A stretch of DNA of 64,000 bases from Streptosporangium sandarakinum (GCF_013409935.1 NZ_JACCCO010000001.1:620001-684000); one strand, 5' to 3'; counted from the stretch's first letter, positions 19,251 to 27,941 are shown. Notes: a model not told the origin generated them from the letters alone. Numbers and translations are program-made.

Positions 19251-19453
19251 TTCCGGACGGACACTCGGGCGGGCTCCCGGACGGACGCTCGGGCGGGCTC
19301 CCGGACGAATCACTCCCGAGTGGGCTCCCGGACGAATCACTCCCGAGTGGGCTCCCGGAGGGATCACTCCCGGCCGGACTTCCGGAGGGATCACTCCCGG
19401 GTGGGACGGTAGGCATCACCCCGGGGTGGGACGGAACGCATCACTCCGGAGGG
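19251..19453. repeat. 24/27-bp tandem repeat array between lon and the two-component system
   Basis: About seven degenerate head-to-tail units. Two 27-base units (19295-19321, 19322-19348) are identical and two more (19349-19375, 19376-19402) are close variants. The conserved core is ATCACTCCCG. In the identical units CACTCCCGAGTG forms a small inverted repeat (CACTC-CC-GAGTG). An open frame across it on the minus strand would give only a Gly/Ser/Pro repeat, so I treat it as noncoding. The rest of the 19133-19490 gap holds the lon promoter and, at 19475-19490, a probable leaderless promoter (TAGGCT six bases before the kinase ATG). Confidence 0.85.
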
Positions 19454-19490
19454 GGACGCCGGCCGCCCGCGCTCCCCCTAGGCTGGGCCG

Positions 19491-20798
19491 ATGCCCCCGC
19501 GTGACGCTCTCTCCCGGCTTTCCCGGCCGCTGGTCCGCGCCCTGGCGAAGGGGGAGCCCGGCCCGCCGTTCCCCCGGTCGCGGCGCCTCCGGCCCCGGGT
19601 GCCGGCCTTCCTCGGGCTGCTGCCGTTCCGGACCGTCGACCTGGCCCTGGTGGCCGACCTGGTGCTCGCCTGGATCCTGTTCGCCTCCGGCTACTCGGTC
19701 CTGCTGACCGTCAACGACGAGCCGCCCATGCCGGGTGTCCCGGCTCCGGGCATCAACGTGAACGTCCTCCTCCTCTGCGCGGTCGCCTCCTCACTGCCCC
19801 TGGCGCTGCGCGACCGGTGGCCGCTGGCGGCCTGGCGGCTGGCCACCGGCGGCATGCTCCTGGCCGCCTACTTCGTGGGCCGGCTGTCCTCGCACTCCTA
19901 CTCCACCGCGGGCATCATCACCTACCTGCTGGTCGTCTACTCGGTGGCGGTGCGCTGCGACCGCGAGACCACCCTCGGGACGTGGCTCGTCTCGGTGCTC
20001 GCCCTGGTCGTGGTCAGCACCAACGGCGGCGAGATCGTGCTGGGCGCCGGCCTGCTGACGGTGACCGCGCTCCTGGGCTACAACGTGCGGAGCAGGCGCC
20101 TGGCCGCCGGCCGGCTGGCGGAGGAGGAACGGCGCAGCGAGCGGGCCCTGGCGGCGCAGGCCGTACTGGAGGAACGGACCAGGATCGCCCGGGAGCTGCA
20201 CGACGTCGTCGCCCACCACATGTCGGTGATCGCCATCCAGGCCGAAGCCGTGCCGCTGAAGGCCGCCGGGGACCCCCGCGTGCTGGAGGAGGGGCTCGCG
20301 GAGATCCGCGCGCTGTCACTGGCGACCATGACCGAGATGCGCCGCGTGCTGGGGGTGCTGCGCGACGGCGGCGAACGCGCCGACACCGCGCCGCAGCCGG
20401 GCCTCGGCCGGCTGGAGGAGCTGGTCGCCACCGCGAGGTCGGCCGGGCTCACCGTGACGCTCCGGCTGGGCGGCGACCTGCTGGGACTGCCCGAGGCGGT
20501 GAGCCTCTCGGCCTACCGGATCGTCCAGGAGGCGCTGAGCAACGCCATGCGCCACGCGCCCGGCTCGGCCGTCTCGGTGCGGATCACCCGCTCCGCCGAC
20601 GAGCTGCGCGTCCACGTGGCGAACGGCCCCGGCGTCGACGGCCGCGATCGCACGCCGGGCAACGCCGGGCACGGCCTGCTCGGCATGCGGGAACGGGTCT
20701 CCATGCTCGGCGGGAAGCTGTGGGCGGGGCCGGTCGGGAAGGGCTTCGCGGTCACCGCCATACTTCCGATCATGGAAGACACGGAGGGCGGCGCATGA
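19491..20798 (+). CDS. Two-component sensor histidine kinase (NarL/DesK class)
   Basis: A 435-residue membrane kinase. The N-terminal half has about five transmembrane helices with little extracytoplasmic sequence. The HisKA_3 dimerisation box reads ARELHDVVAHHMSVI, with phospho-accepting His near residue 235. The ATPase domain shows the N-box VQEALSNAMRHA and the G-box GHGLLGMRERV. The ATG starts six bases after a TAGGCT -10 hexamer, suggesting leaderless translation. The stop overlaps the response-regulator start. The signal sensed is unknown. Confidence 0.95.
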   Translation: MPPRDALSRLSRPLVRALAKGEPGPPFPRSRRLRPRVPAFLGLLPFRTVDLALVADLVLAWILFASGYSVLLTVNDEPPMPGVPAPGINVNVLLLCAVASSLPLALRDRWPLAAWRLATGGMLLAAYFVGRLSSHSYSTAGIITYLLVVYSVAVRCDRETTLGTWLVSVLALVVVSTNGGEIVLGAGLLTVTALLGYNVRSRRLAAGRLAEEERRSERALAAQAVLEERTRIARELHDVVAHHMSVIAIQAEAVPLKAAGDPRVLEEGLAEIRALSLATMTEMRRVLGVLRDGGERADTAPQPGLGRLEELVATARSAGLTVTLRLGGDLLGLPEAVSLSAYRIVQEALSNAMRHAPGSAVSVRITRSADELRVHVANGPGVDGRDRTPGNAGHGLLGMRERVSMLGGKLWAGPVGKGFAVTAILPIMEDTEGGA

Positions 20799-21451
20799 CG
20801 ATCCGGGTGCTCATCGCCGACGACCAGGGCATGGTGCGGACCGGCTTCACCGTGTTCCTCAGCTCCCAGCCGGACATCGAGGTCGTCGGCGAGGCCGCCG
20901 ACGGACGCGAGGCCATGGCCCGGACGGCCGAGCTGCGGCCGGACGTCGTGCTGATGGACGTGCGGATGCCGGTCATGGACGGCCTGGCCGCCACCCGGGC
21001 CATCCTGGACGCGGACGGCCCGAAGCCGAAGGTGCTGATCCTGACCACCTTCGACCTCGACGACTACGTGTACGAGGCGCTGCGGGCCGGGGCGAGCGGG
21101 TTCCTGCTCAAGGACGCCTCCGCCCAGCAGCTCGCCGAGGCGGTCCGGGTCGTCGCCTCCGGTGACGCGCTGCTCGCGCCGTCGGTGACCCGGCGGCTGA
21201 TCTCGGAGTTCGCCCGCGTCGGGCCGCGCCGCCCGCGCGCCCGGCCGGCCGACATCACCGAGCGCGAGACCGAGGTCCTCACCCTGATCGCCCAGGGCCG
21301 CTCCAACCAGGAGATCGCCGAACAGCTCGTGGTGTCGGAGCAGACCGTCAAGACCCACGTGGGCCGCATCCTGGCCAAACTGGACCTGCGCGACCGCGCC
21401 CAGGCGATCGTCTACGCCTACGAGACGGGCCTGGTCCGCCCCGGCGGCTGA
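20795..21451 (+). CDS. LuxR/NarL-family response regulator
   Basis: A 218-residue partner of the kinase. The receiver domain has the acidic pair in IADDQ, the phosphorylated Asp near residue 55 (VVLMDVRMP), the conserved Thr in LTTFD and Lys in LLKDAS. The C-terminal LuxR helix-turn-helix reads ITERETEVLTLIAQGRSNQE onward, with recognition helix VSEQTVKTHVGRIL. The ATG overlaps the kinase stop (ATGA). A likely target is the next gene, whose upstream region has repeated GTGAC motifs; this is inference. Confidence 0.95.
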   Translation: MTIRVLIADDQGMVRTGFTVFLSSQPDIEVVGEAADGREAMARTAELRPDVVLMDVRMPVMDGLAATRAILDADGPKPKVLILTTFDLDDYVYEALRAGASGFLLKDASAQQLAEAVRVVASGDALLAPSVTRRLISEFARVGPRRPRARPADITERETEVLTLIAQGRSNQEIAEQLVVSEQTVKTHVGRILAKLDLRDRAQAIVYAYETGLVRPGG

Positions 21452-21471
21452 TCCGGGGCTCCACCGCGCGG

Positions 21472-21539
21472 CCGGACGCGACCCACCCGGCCAGGGCCTC
21501 GTACGGCGAGCGGCGCCCGGGGCGCCGCCGCGCGTCCGG
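21472..21539 (+). terminator. Probable terminator after the two-component operon
   Basis: An outer stem CCGGACGCG/CGCGTCCGG (21472-21480, 21531-21539) encloses an inner hairpin CGGCGCC-CGG-GGCGCCG (21511-21527). Confidence 0.6.
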
Positions 21540-21545
21540 GCCCGG

Positions 21546-21662
21546 AGTGACGTCCGGGGTGACCCCCTCCCCCCACGGGGTGACCCGGAGGGTGAGCACG
21601 CCGGGGTGACGCGGGTGACAGACCCCGGTTCATAGCGTCCTGTCCGATCCCCCCGATCGGAC
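21546..21662 (+). promoter_or_regulatory. GTGAC direct-repeat array and 5'-leader hairpin upstream of hydrolase
   Basis: Six GTGAC/GTGAG motifs, most as GGGTGAC, begin at 21547, 21559, 21580, 21592, 21606 and 21615. After a CATAGC-like -10, a perfect hairpin GTCCGATC-CCCCC-GATCGGAC (21642-21662) ends one base before the GGAGGT ribosome-binding site. Confidence 0.55.
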
Positions 21663-21672
21663 CGGAGGTCCC

Positions 21673-22410
21673 ATGCTCTACCGCGCGTTCACCGCCGTCA
21701 TCGTCGCCGCCCTGGCCTACACGGCCGTTCCAGCCGCCCACGGCGACCGGATCATCCGCGTCTACGGCGATCTGCGCGCGGCCGAGCGCGTCGTGGTCGT
21801 CGTCCCCGGCTCCGACACCACGGCCGCCAACTTCGACGGCGGCCGGGCCGACCCGTACAGCACGCCGGCGTTCGGGGCCCGGAGCGTGCTGGCCGAGGCG
21901 CGGGCGCTTGACCCCGGGGCACGGCTGGCGGCGGTCGCCTGGCTCGGGTACGACAGCCCGGCCACCACCAGTGTCGGAACGCTGACCGACCGGGCCGCCC
22001 GGCGTGGGGCGGTGGAGCTGCGGCGCTACCTCGGTGAGACGCTCCGCGGCAAGCGGGTCAGCCTGCTGTGCCACAGCTACGGCTCGGTGGTGTGCGCCGG
22101 AGCCGCCCCGGGGTCGGGGGTGGAGAGCCTCGCCGTCTTCGGCAGCCCGGGGCTCGGCGTCTCGTCCGCGGCGGAGCTGGGCGTCCCGCTGTGGGCGGGC
22201 AGCGGGCGGAGCGACTGGGTACGGAAGGTGCCGAAGGTACGGCTGGGCCCGCTGGGCTTCGGGCCGGACCCGGCGGCGCCGGGCTTCGGGGGCAACGTGT
22301 TCGCCACCGGCGACGTGGGACACAGCGGCTACCTGCACCCGGGCACCGAGTCGCTGCGCAACCTCACCCTGATCGCCCTCGGCCGGACCGGCGAGGTGTC
22401 CCGTGGCTGA
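21673..22410 (+). CDS. Secreted alpha/beta hydrolase (DUF1023-like)
   Basis: A 245-residue protein with an N-terminal signal peptide ending near AAHGD. The nucleophile elbow is CHSYGS (Ser near residue 134), the region before it is VVVVPGSDTTAANFD, and the C-terminal GHSGYLHPGTESL carries the likely catalytic His. This layout matches the DUF1023 alpha/beta hydrolases of actinomycetes. The substrate is unknown. ATG with GGAGGT upstream. Its end overlaps the next gene by eight bases, so the two are translated together. Confidence 0.85.
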   Translation: MLYRAFTAVIVAALAYTAVPAAHGDRIIRVYGDLRAAERVVVVVPGSDTTAANFDGGRADPYSTPAFGARSVLAEARALDPGARLAAVAWLGYDSPATTSVGTLTDRAARRGAVELRRYLGETLRGKRVSLLCHSYGSVVCAGAAPGSGVESLAVFGSPGLGVSSAAELGVPLWAGSGRSDWVRKVPKVRLGPLGFGPDPAAPGFGGNVFATGDVGHSGYLHPGTESLRNLTLIALGRTGEVSRG

Positions 22411-23587
22411 CCGCACCGTACCGGCACGGCGGCCCGCGCCCGCCCCCGGCGCCCCCGGCGCCCCCGGCGCCCTCGCCGCCCTCGCCGCCCGGATGGAGGC
22501 CGCCACCCCGGCCGGCCGGGACCGCGGGGTGGACGCGCTGCGGGCGCTGGCCGTCGCCGGGGTGGTCACCGGCCACTGGCTGGTCACGGCGTGGACGCCC
22601 CACCCCGGCGGGACCGTGCGCGTCTCCAGCCCGCTCGCCCACATGCCCTGGCTGACGCCCGCTTCGTGGGTGCTGCAGACGCTGGCGGTGTTCTTCTTCG
22701 TGGGCGGGTACGCGGCGGCGCGGAGCCTGCGGTCGGCCGCCGGATACCGGCTGTGGGTGCGGGCCAGGATGCGGCGGCTGCTGCGTCCGGTGGGCCTGCC
22801 CGCCCTGGTGTGGGCGGGCGTCGCCGCCGGACTGGCGGTGGGCGGCATGCCGATCGGGCCGATCCGGTCGCTGGTGCAGCCTGCGGTCGGGCCGGTGTGG
22901 TTCCTGGCGGTCTTCGCCGCGCTCACCGCGGCCACCCCCCTGCTGCGGGCCGCGCCGCTCGCCGTGGCGGGCTCGGCCGCCACGGTCGTGCTCGCGGCGG
23001 ACGCGGTCCGGTTCGGGCTCGGCGGGCCGTCCTGGCCGGGGTGGGTGAACGTGGTGGCCGGATGGCTGGTGCCGTACGCGCTGGGCGTCGCCTGGGCGGG
23101 CGGGGCGTTCACCTCGCGCCGGGTGGCGGCGGGCATGCTGGCGGCGGGCGCGGCCGGGACCGCGGCGCTGGTCGCCTGGTTCGGGTATCCGGTGAGCATG
23201 GTCGGCGTCACCGGGGCGAAGGTGTCCAACCTCAGTCCGCCCACGCTCGCCGCGGTCTGCTTCGGGATCGCCCAGGTGGGACTGGCGCTGCTGGTACGCG
23301 GGCCGCTGGCCCGGCTGATGCGGCGGCCCCGGCTGTGGGCGGCGGTCGCGCTGGTGAACCTGTCGGCGATGACCGTCTTCCTGTGGCACCAGACCGTTCT
23401 CACCGCGGCGGCGCTGGCGGTGCTGCGACTCGGCGGGCTTCCCGGTCTGGTGGAGGCGCCCACCGGCCCGGCCTGGCTGGCGCACCGGCTGGCCTGGCTG
23501 CCGGTGTTCGCCGCGCTGCTGGCCCTCGTCGTGCCGGCCGTCCGCGCGGCCGGACGGCTCCGCGGCGGACGTCCCGGGCCCGGGTGA
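22403..23587 (+). CDS. Acyltransferase 3 family membrane protein
   Basis: A 394-residue protein with about ten membrane helices. The family motif RDRGVDALRALAVAGVVTGH (about residues 33-52) includes the conserved His proposed as the catalytic base. These enzymes O-acylate sugars, lipids or antibiotics at the membrane. The N-terminal 30 residues are Pro/Ala/Gly-rich. The GTG start overlaps the hydrolase gene, so the hydrolase/acyltransferase pair may act on a common cell-envelope substrate (inference). Confidence 0.88.
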   Translation: MADRTVPARRPAPAPGAPGAPGALAALAARMEAATPAGRDRGVDALRALAVAGVVTGHWLVTAWTPHPGGTVRVSSPLAHMPWLTPASWVLQTLAVFFFVGGYAAARSLRSAAGYRLWVRARMRRLLRPVGLPALVWAGVAAGLAVGGMPIGPIRSLVQPAVGPVWFLAVFAALTAATPLLRAAPLAVAGSAATVVLAADAVRFGLGGPSWPGWVNVVAGWLVPYALGVAWAGGAFTSRRVAAGMLAAGAAGTAALVAWFGYPVSMVGVTGAKVSNLSPPTLAAVCFGIAQVGLALLVRGPLARLMRRPRLWAAVALVNLSAMTVFLWHQTVLTAAALAVLRLGGLPGLVEAPTGPAWLAHRLAWLPVFAALLALVVPAVRAAGRLRGGRPGPG

Positions 23588-23686
23588 ACCGGCGGACGGA
23601 AGGTCGCTGCGAGTTTGACGGTTTTGGGGGGCTTTGTGAGGCTGGGGAGCCACGCCAGCGCAAATCCCCTTCCACACGGAGCGATA

Positions 23687-24340
23687 TTGAGTCAGGCACC
23701 GTTCTCCGAAGTGCTCAGGAACGCCACCCGGGACGACCACGCCGCGGCCGAGAACCAGGACTACCTCGTCGCGCTGCTGGCCGGCCGGCTCAGCCCGGAG
23801 GGCTACGGAGCGATGGTCGCCCAGAACCACTTCGTCTACACCGCGCTCGACCGCGTCTCCCGGACCCTGGCGGACGACCCGGTGGCCGCGCCGTTCGTCC
23901 TGCCCGAGCTGTACCGGGGGGAGGCGCTGGCGCGCGATCTGGAGACGGTCTACGGCCCCGGCTGGCGGTCAGTGATCGAGCCGTCGGCGCCGACCCTCGC
24001 CCTGGTGGCCCGCATCGAACACGTCGCCGCCTGGCCGGGCGGCTACGTCGCCCACCACTACACCCGCTACCTGGGCGACCTCTCGGGCGGGCAGTTCATC
24101 CGGCGGGAGCTGCGGCGGATCTACGGCTACGGGCCGGACGGCGGCGCCGACTCCTACCGCTTCGACGCGATCGGCAGCATCCCTCACTTCAGGCGGGAGT
24201 ACCGCGCCCGGCTGGACGCCCTGCCCGCCGGCGAGGACGAGCGGCTGCGGATCGTCCAGGAGGCCAGGCTCGCCTTCCGGCTCACCACCGAGGTGCTGGC
24301 CGACCTCGGCCGCACCGTCCGCGCCGAACCGGCCGCCTGA
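23687..24340 (+). CDS. Biliverdin-producing heme oxygenase
   Basis: Soluble enzyme that opens heme to biliverdin, CO and Fe(II), giving iron from heme. The proximal heme His lies in RDDHAAAEN (near residue 18) and the distal-helix signature YLGDLSGGQ lies near residue 128. From the TTG at 23687 (GGAG five bases upstream) the protein has 217 residues, the usual family length. A longer frame from 23615 adds a segment unlike the family. No heme-uptake genes are adjacent. Its 3' end overlaps the convergent membrane gene by 59 bases. Confidence 0.9.
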   Translation: MSQAPFSEVLRNATRDDHAAAENQDYLVALLAGRLSPEGYGAMVAQNHFVYTALDRVSRTLADDPVAAPFVLPELYRGEALARDLETVYGPGWRSVIEPSAPTLALVARIEHVAAWPGGYVAHHYTRYLGDLSGGQFIRRELRRIYGYGPDGGADSYRFDAIGSIPHFRREYRARLDALPAGEDERLRIVQEARLAFRLTTEVLADLGRTVRAEPAA

Positions 24341-26073
24341 TCCGCGAACGCAGGTCACCACAGGCCGGCCCGAGCAGCGCCACGACGACCACCAGCGCCG
24401 CGAGCCAGCCGTGGCGCACCTCCTCCCAGCCGTCCTCCTGGGGGTACGGCCACGGCCAGTACGGGCCCCGGGCGACCAGGCTCACCGAGACGGCCGCGAG
24501 CAGACCGCCCGTCCCGGCGAGACCGGCAACCCTCCCCGGGTGCAGCCGAGCGGCCACCGACGCCGACAGCAGACCGACCGCGACGCACACCGCCGCCTCC
24601 ACCGCCATCCCCGGCGCTCTCAGCTCGTCACCCGCGCGCAGCCTGGCCACGGCGATCGTGCAGGCGGCCGCCCAGGTCAGCCCGGCGCCCAGGGCGCCCA
24701 GGGCGCGGCGCAGCCCCTGACGCGCCCGGCGGGGCACCGGGGTGGCGCCGGTGTCGGCGTCCATCGCGTCGGACACGGTGAACGCGGCCGCCGCGCCCAG
24801 CAGCACCGCCGTCATCCGCAGCAGGGTGAGCGCCGTCCCCCACCCCAGGGCCGCGCCGGCGGCGACCGCGGAGATCATCAGCAGGGCCAGTGCGGCGGCG
24901 ACCGCGAGGGGGTCGTCCCCCGTGGCGCGCAGCCGGACGAGCCGGCCGACCAGCGCGGAGGCCAGCGCCCCGCGGTGGGCGTCGGCCGCGCCGGCCCGGC
25001 CCCACACCATGAACGTCCCGATGGACCGATCGTCGTGGTCGTCGGCCATCCACCAGCTGTCGGAGTACTGCCGGACGACCGGCAGCCGGCCGCGCGCCGC
25101 CGGGGGCAGCGCCTCGACGACGGGCTCCACGGCCGAGGCCCACAGCGGGATCCAGGAGACGTACCGCGGGAACGCGCAGTACGTGACGGCACCCCGCTTC
25201 TCGCACCTGCGGGAGTCCGGTCCGAGGTAGCGGTCGCGGACCCGCGCCGGGACGAGCCGCGCGGTGAACTTCATGCCCCTCGCCAGGGGCGGGTTCATCT
25301 CCTCCCCTCCCGGGGCGGCGGCGGTCGCGGCGGCCCCCGCGGGCACCGCCACCGCCGCCGCGGTCACCGCGGCCGCCAGGCGCGCCGGCCGGATCCCGTG
25401 CCGCAGCAGGGCCACGGCGGCGAAGAGGGCGACGGCCGCGACCAGGTACAGCACGTGCAGGCCCGACGGCCGGGCCGGCCAGTCGGGGCCGTGGAACAAG
25501 CACCACCGGCAGGAACCAGCCGCCGTAGCCGCCCTGGTTGCCGTTCAGCCAGGTGAACACTCCCAGCAGGAAGGCCGCCGCAGGCACCGCGACCGGCCAG
25601 GGCGCCCACCTGCCGAGCACCGCGCCCAGCCCCGCGGCGAACGGCACCGCCAGCACCCCCGCCAGCGCCTCGTACGGGTCGAACGTACCGGCCACCGGCC
25701 CCATGGCCAGCCGCGCCGCCAGGTAGAGGACCATCGTCAGCGCGGCGATCCCGGTGCCCGCCGCCACTGCCGCGACCACCGCCGCCACGGTCCGCTCCGG
25801 CGCCCGGCCCGGCAGCGGGCCGAGCGTCTCCGGCATGCCCTCGCGGGTGTCCCGGGAGGCGGCGAGGTGGGCGGCCAGCATGGCGGCGGCGGCGAGCAGC
25901 GGCATGGCGCCCGACATGCTCACCGGGTCGACGGTCAGGTCCGGCAGCCGCTCCCGGACCGCGTACAGCCGCAGGACCAGGCACAGGGCCGCCGCGCCCC
26001 ACAGCAGCGGGCCGCGCAGCAGCCGGCGCGTCTCGAAGGCCACCAGCGCCCGCAGACCGGCGGAGGGCGTCAC
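24282..26073 (-). pseudogene. Multi-pass membrane protein gene with a frameshift
   Basis: Two consecutive frames look like one membrane protein. The first, from a GTG at 26073, encodes about 190 residues with several helices and ends its sensible part at GGYGGWFLPVV. The second resumes one base out of frame near 25495 with FHGPDWPARPSGLHVLYLV and runs 400 residues with more helices and an extracytoplasmic loop to 24282. A single extra T in the GTGCTTGTTCC stretch (complement, near 25495) would explain it. It could be a real lesion, an assembly error or a programmed shift. The architecture resembles permease-like proteins encoded beside ABC ATPases and ECF sigma factors. No ATPase is present. 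Confidence 0.65.
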
Positions 26074-26333
26074 GCCGCCGCCTCGCCTCCCGACGCGTCG
26101 TAGCGGCGCGCGTCCCGCCAGACGGCCACGAACGTGTCCTGGAGCGCGTCGTCCACCAGGTCCGCGTCGGCGCAGCGGCGGGCCAGCCGGGCCCGCAGCC
26201 AGGGCGCGTGCCGCTGGTGCAGCAGCCGCAGCGCCTCCATCCGCCCGGCGGCGACGGCCGCCATGAGTTCGGCGTCGTCGCTGTCCGGGCCGACCGGGGG
26301 CGGTTCGCGGCGCCCGATCCTGAAGAGATCCAC
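26070..26333 (-). CDS. Truncated ECF sigma factor (region 2 only)
   Basis: An 87-residue protein with a good sigma-70 region 2: LLHQRHAPWLRARLARR, then DLVDDALQDTFVAVWRDARRYD. It stops at DASGGEAAA, exactly where family members continue with AWLW into the linker and region 4. Without region 4 it cannot recognise a -35 element by itself. The stop overlaps the GTG of the membrane gene (GTGA). A deletion joining the two genes is the simplest origin. An ECF-type promoter lies directly upstream. Confidence 0.8.
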   Translation of the reverse strand: MDLFRIGRREPPPVGPDSDDAELMAAVAAGRMEALRLLHQRHAPWLRARLARRCADADLVDDALQDTFVAVWRDARRYDASGGEAAA

Positions 26334-26341
26334 ATTCCGGT

Positions 26342-26370
26342 CTATCGCGGGATCCGCCGGCTCCGGTTCC
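26342..26370 (-). promoter_or_regulatory. ECF-type promoter of the truncated sigma factor gene
   Basis: On the minus strand GGAACC (-35, complement of 26365-26370) and CGATAG (-10, complement of 26342-26347) are separated by 17 bases. Only eight bases separate the -10 from the GTG start, so the message would be nearly leaderless. The match to the GGAAC/CGATA class suggests former or present autoregulation. Confidence 0.65.
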
Positions 26371-26465
26371 GTCTCGGGGGAAATGCCGGGCCGACTTCTG
26401 TGACGGCGGGAAATGTCGGTGACGGCGGCTAGTTTCCGATCATCCCGATCCCGAGGAGACCGCCG

Positions 26466-26792
26466 ATGTACCGCCAGGGTGACATCCTGATCGTTCCCGT
26501 CGCCGAGGAGGCCGTGCCGCCTTCGGTCAGGACCGCGCCGTCCGCGCCGCGCGACGCCCGGGGCCGCCTAGTCCTGGCCCTGGGCGAGGCCACCGGCCAC
26601 GCCCACGCGGTGGTGGGCCCGGGCACGCTCGTCCGCGGCCTGCACCCGATGGACCCCGACCACCTGCATCTGCCCGGCGGCGGGCGCGTCGTCCACGAGG
26701 AGCACGCCGCGATCCCCCTGCCCAGGGGGTGGTACCGCGTGCAGCGCCAGCGCGAGTACATCCCCGGCGCCTTCCGCGTCGTCGCCGACTGA
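26466..26792 (+). CDS. Small conserved protein of unknown function (partner of DUF6745 gene)
   Basis: A 108-residue soluble protein starting MYRQGDILIVPV and containing EATGHAHAVVGPG and LPGGGRVVHEEHAAIPLPRG. It has six His residues but no recognised catalytic motif. Strong GAGGAG ribosome-binding site nine bases before the ATG. It lies 13 bases before the DUF6745 gene, so the two form an operon. The beta-rich pattern with repeated Gly-His turns suggests a small barrel or cupin-like fold, but I cannot assign a function. Confidence 0.8.
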   Translation: MYRQGDILIVPVAEEAVPPSVRTAPSAPRDARGRLVLALGEATGHAHAVVGPGTLVRGLHPMDPDHLHLPGGGRVVHEEHAAIPLPRGWYRVQRQREYIPGAFRVVAD

Positions 26793-26805
26793 GGAGTCCC
26801 CGAGC

Positions 26806-27837
26806 ATGACCGTCACCACCGAATTCGCCGACGTCCTGGCCGCCGCCGCGCAGCGCTGGGAGGAGGTCGCCTTCCGGGCCGGGCCCGCCGATCGTCCCGA
26901 GGCGGAGGCCGGCGTACGGCTGGCCTACCGGGCCGCCGGGCTGGCCGAGCCCGGGGAGATCGTCTGGGCCGACTCCCCCCTCGCCGGCGCCCGGGCCGCC
27001 GCCCTGCTCGACACCGGCCGGTCCGTGCGTGACGCGGTGCGGACCGGCCCGTGGCAACGCGCCAGGGCGGAGGCGTACGCCGCCCTGGGCCCGACGGGCT
27101 GGGCGCTGGCCTGGGCCCTCACCGGAGGTCGGCTCTGGGACCCGGTGAACGGGATCGTGACCCGGATCCGCCAGGGCGTCGCCGCCGCGGAGGAGTCGCA
27201 GACCGCCGCCGCGGCGCTGCGCGCCTCGACCCTGGACGCCGTGCTGGGCCAGCACGACGCGCCGTGGCTGGCGCTGTTCGACGCCCTGGACCGGCCGGAG
27301 ACGGAGGGGCTCGCCCGGGTCGCGCGGTCGGCGGGCTGGTGGTGGCCGTTCGAGCGGGTGGCCGTCGTGTGCGAGCGCCCCGCCGAACTGCACCGCGACG
27401 GGATGTCGCGCCTGCACCGCGCCGGCGGTCCGGCGCTGTCGTTCCCCGACGGTTTCGCCGTGCACGCCTGGGGCGGCATGCCGGTCCCCGCCGGCTTCGC
27501 CGCCACCATGGCGGCGCTGACCGTGCAGCGGATCGACGCCGAGGAGAACGCCGAGCTGCGCCGGGTCATGCTGGAGCACTTCGGCTACGACCGCTACCTC
27601 GCCGAGTCCGGCGCCGTCCCCGTGCACCGCGACGAGGCGGGCGTGCTGTGGCGGATCGTCCTGCCGGACGACGAGCCGGTGACGATGGTCGAGGTGGTCA
27701 ACTCCACCGCCGAACCCGACGGAACCTTCCGCAGATACTGGCTGCGGGTCCCGCCGTCCACCCGCACCGCCCGCGAGGGCGTGGCCTGGACCTTCGGCAT
27801 GACCGAGACCGACTACCGGCCGGTCAGGGAGACTTGA
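26806..27837 (+). CDS. DUF6745 domain-containing protein
   Basis: A 343-residue soluble protein. The C-terminal part (ENAELRRVMLEHFGYDRYL, then the WLRVPPSTRTAREGVAWTFG stretch) matches the DUF6745 family as I know it. The N-terminal half is Ala-rich and helical with WWWPFERVAVVCERP in the middle. No signal peptide or membrane segment. The family has no established function. Its convergent neighbour is the STM4011-type radical SAM gene, 104 bases away. Confidence 0.8.
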   Translation: MTVTTEFADVLAAAAQRWEEVAFRAGPADRPEAEAGVRLAYRAAGLAEPGEIVWADSPLAGARAAALLDTGRSVRDAVRTGPWQRARAEAYAALGPTGWALAWALTGGRLWDPVNGIVTRIRQGVAAAEESQTAAAALRASTLDAVLGQHDAPWLALFDALDRPETEGLARVARSAGWWWPFERVAVVCERPAELHRDGMSRLHRAGGPALSFPDGFAVHAWGGMPVPAGFAATMAALTVQRIDAEENAELRRVMLEHFGYDRYLAESGAVPVHRDEAGVLWRIVLPDDEPVTMVEVVNSTAEPDGTFRRYWLRVPPSTRTAREGVAWTFGMTETDYRPVRET

Positions 27838-27941
27838 GCCCGGCGGCGCCGACCCCGCCGGGCGGGCGCGCGACGCGGGGTCCGGTCACGCGCGCCCGTC
27901 CGGCCGGTGCGCCGGCGAGGGCCCCGATCCGGCCTTCGGTC

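Noticed and set aside
19162-19419. An 85-codon frame of Gly/Ser/Pro repeats across the 27-bp array.
   Set aside because: It only reflects the DNA repeat, overlaps the lon HAIR/promoter and has no convincing ribosome-binding site.
19251-19453. CRISPR array.
   Set aside because: Units are contiguous degenerate tandem repeats with no constant repeat separated by unique spacers, and no cas genes are present.
23615-23686. A longer start for heme oxygenase at 23615.
   Set aside because: The added 24 residues are outside the family's usual N-terminus. TTG 23687 has a well-placed GGAG and gives normal length.
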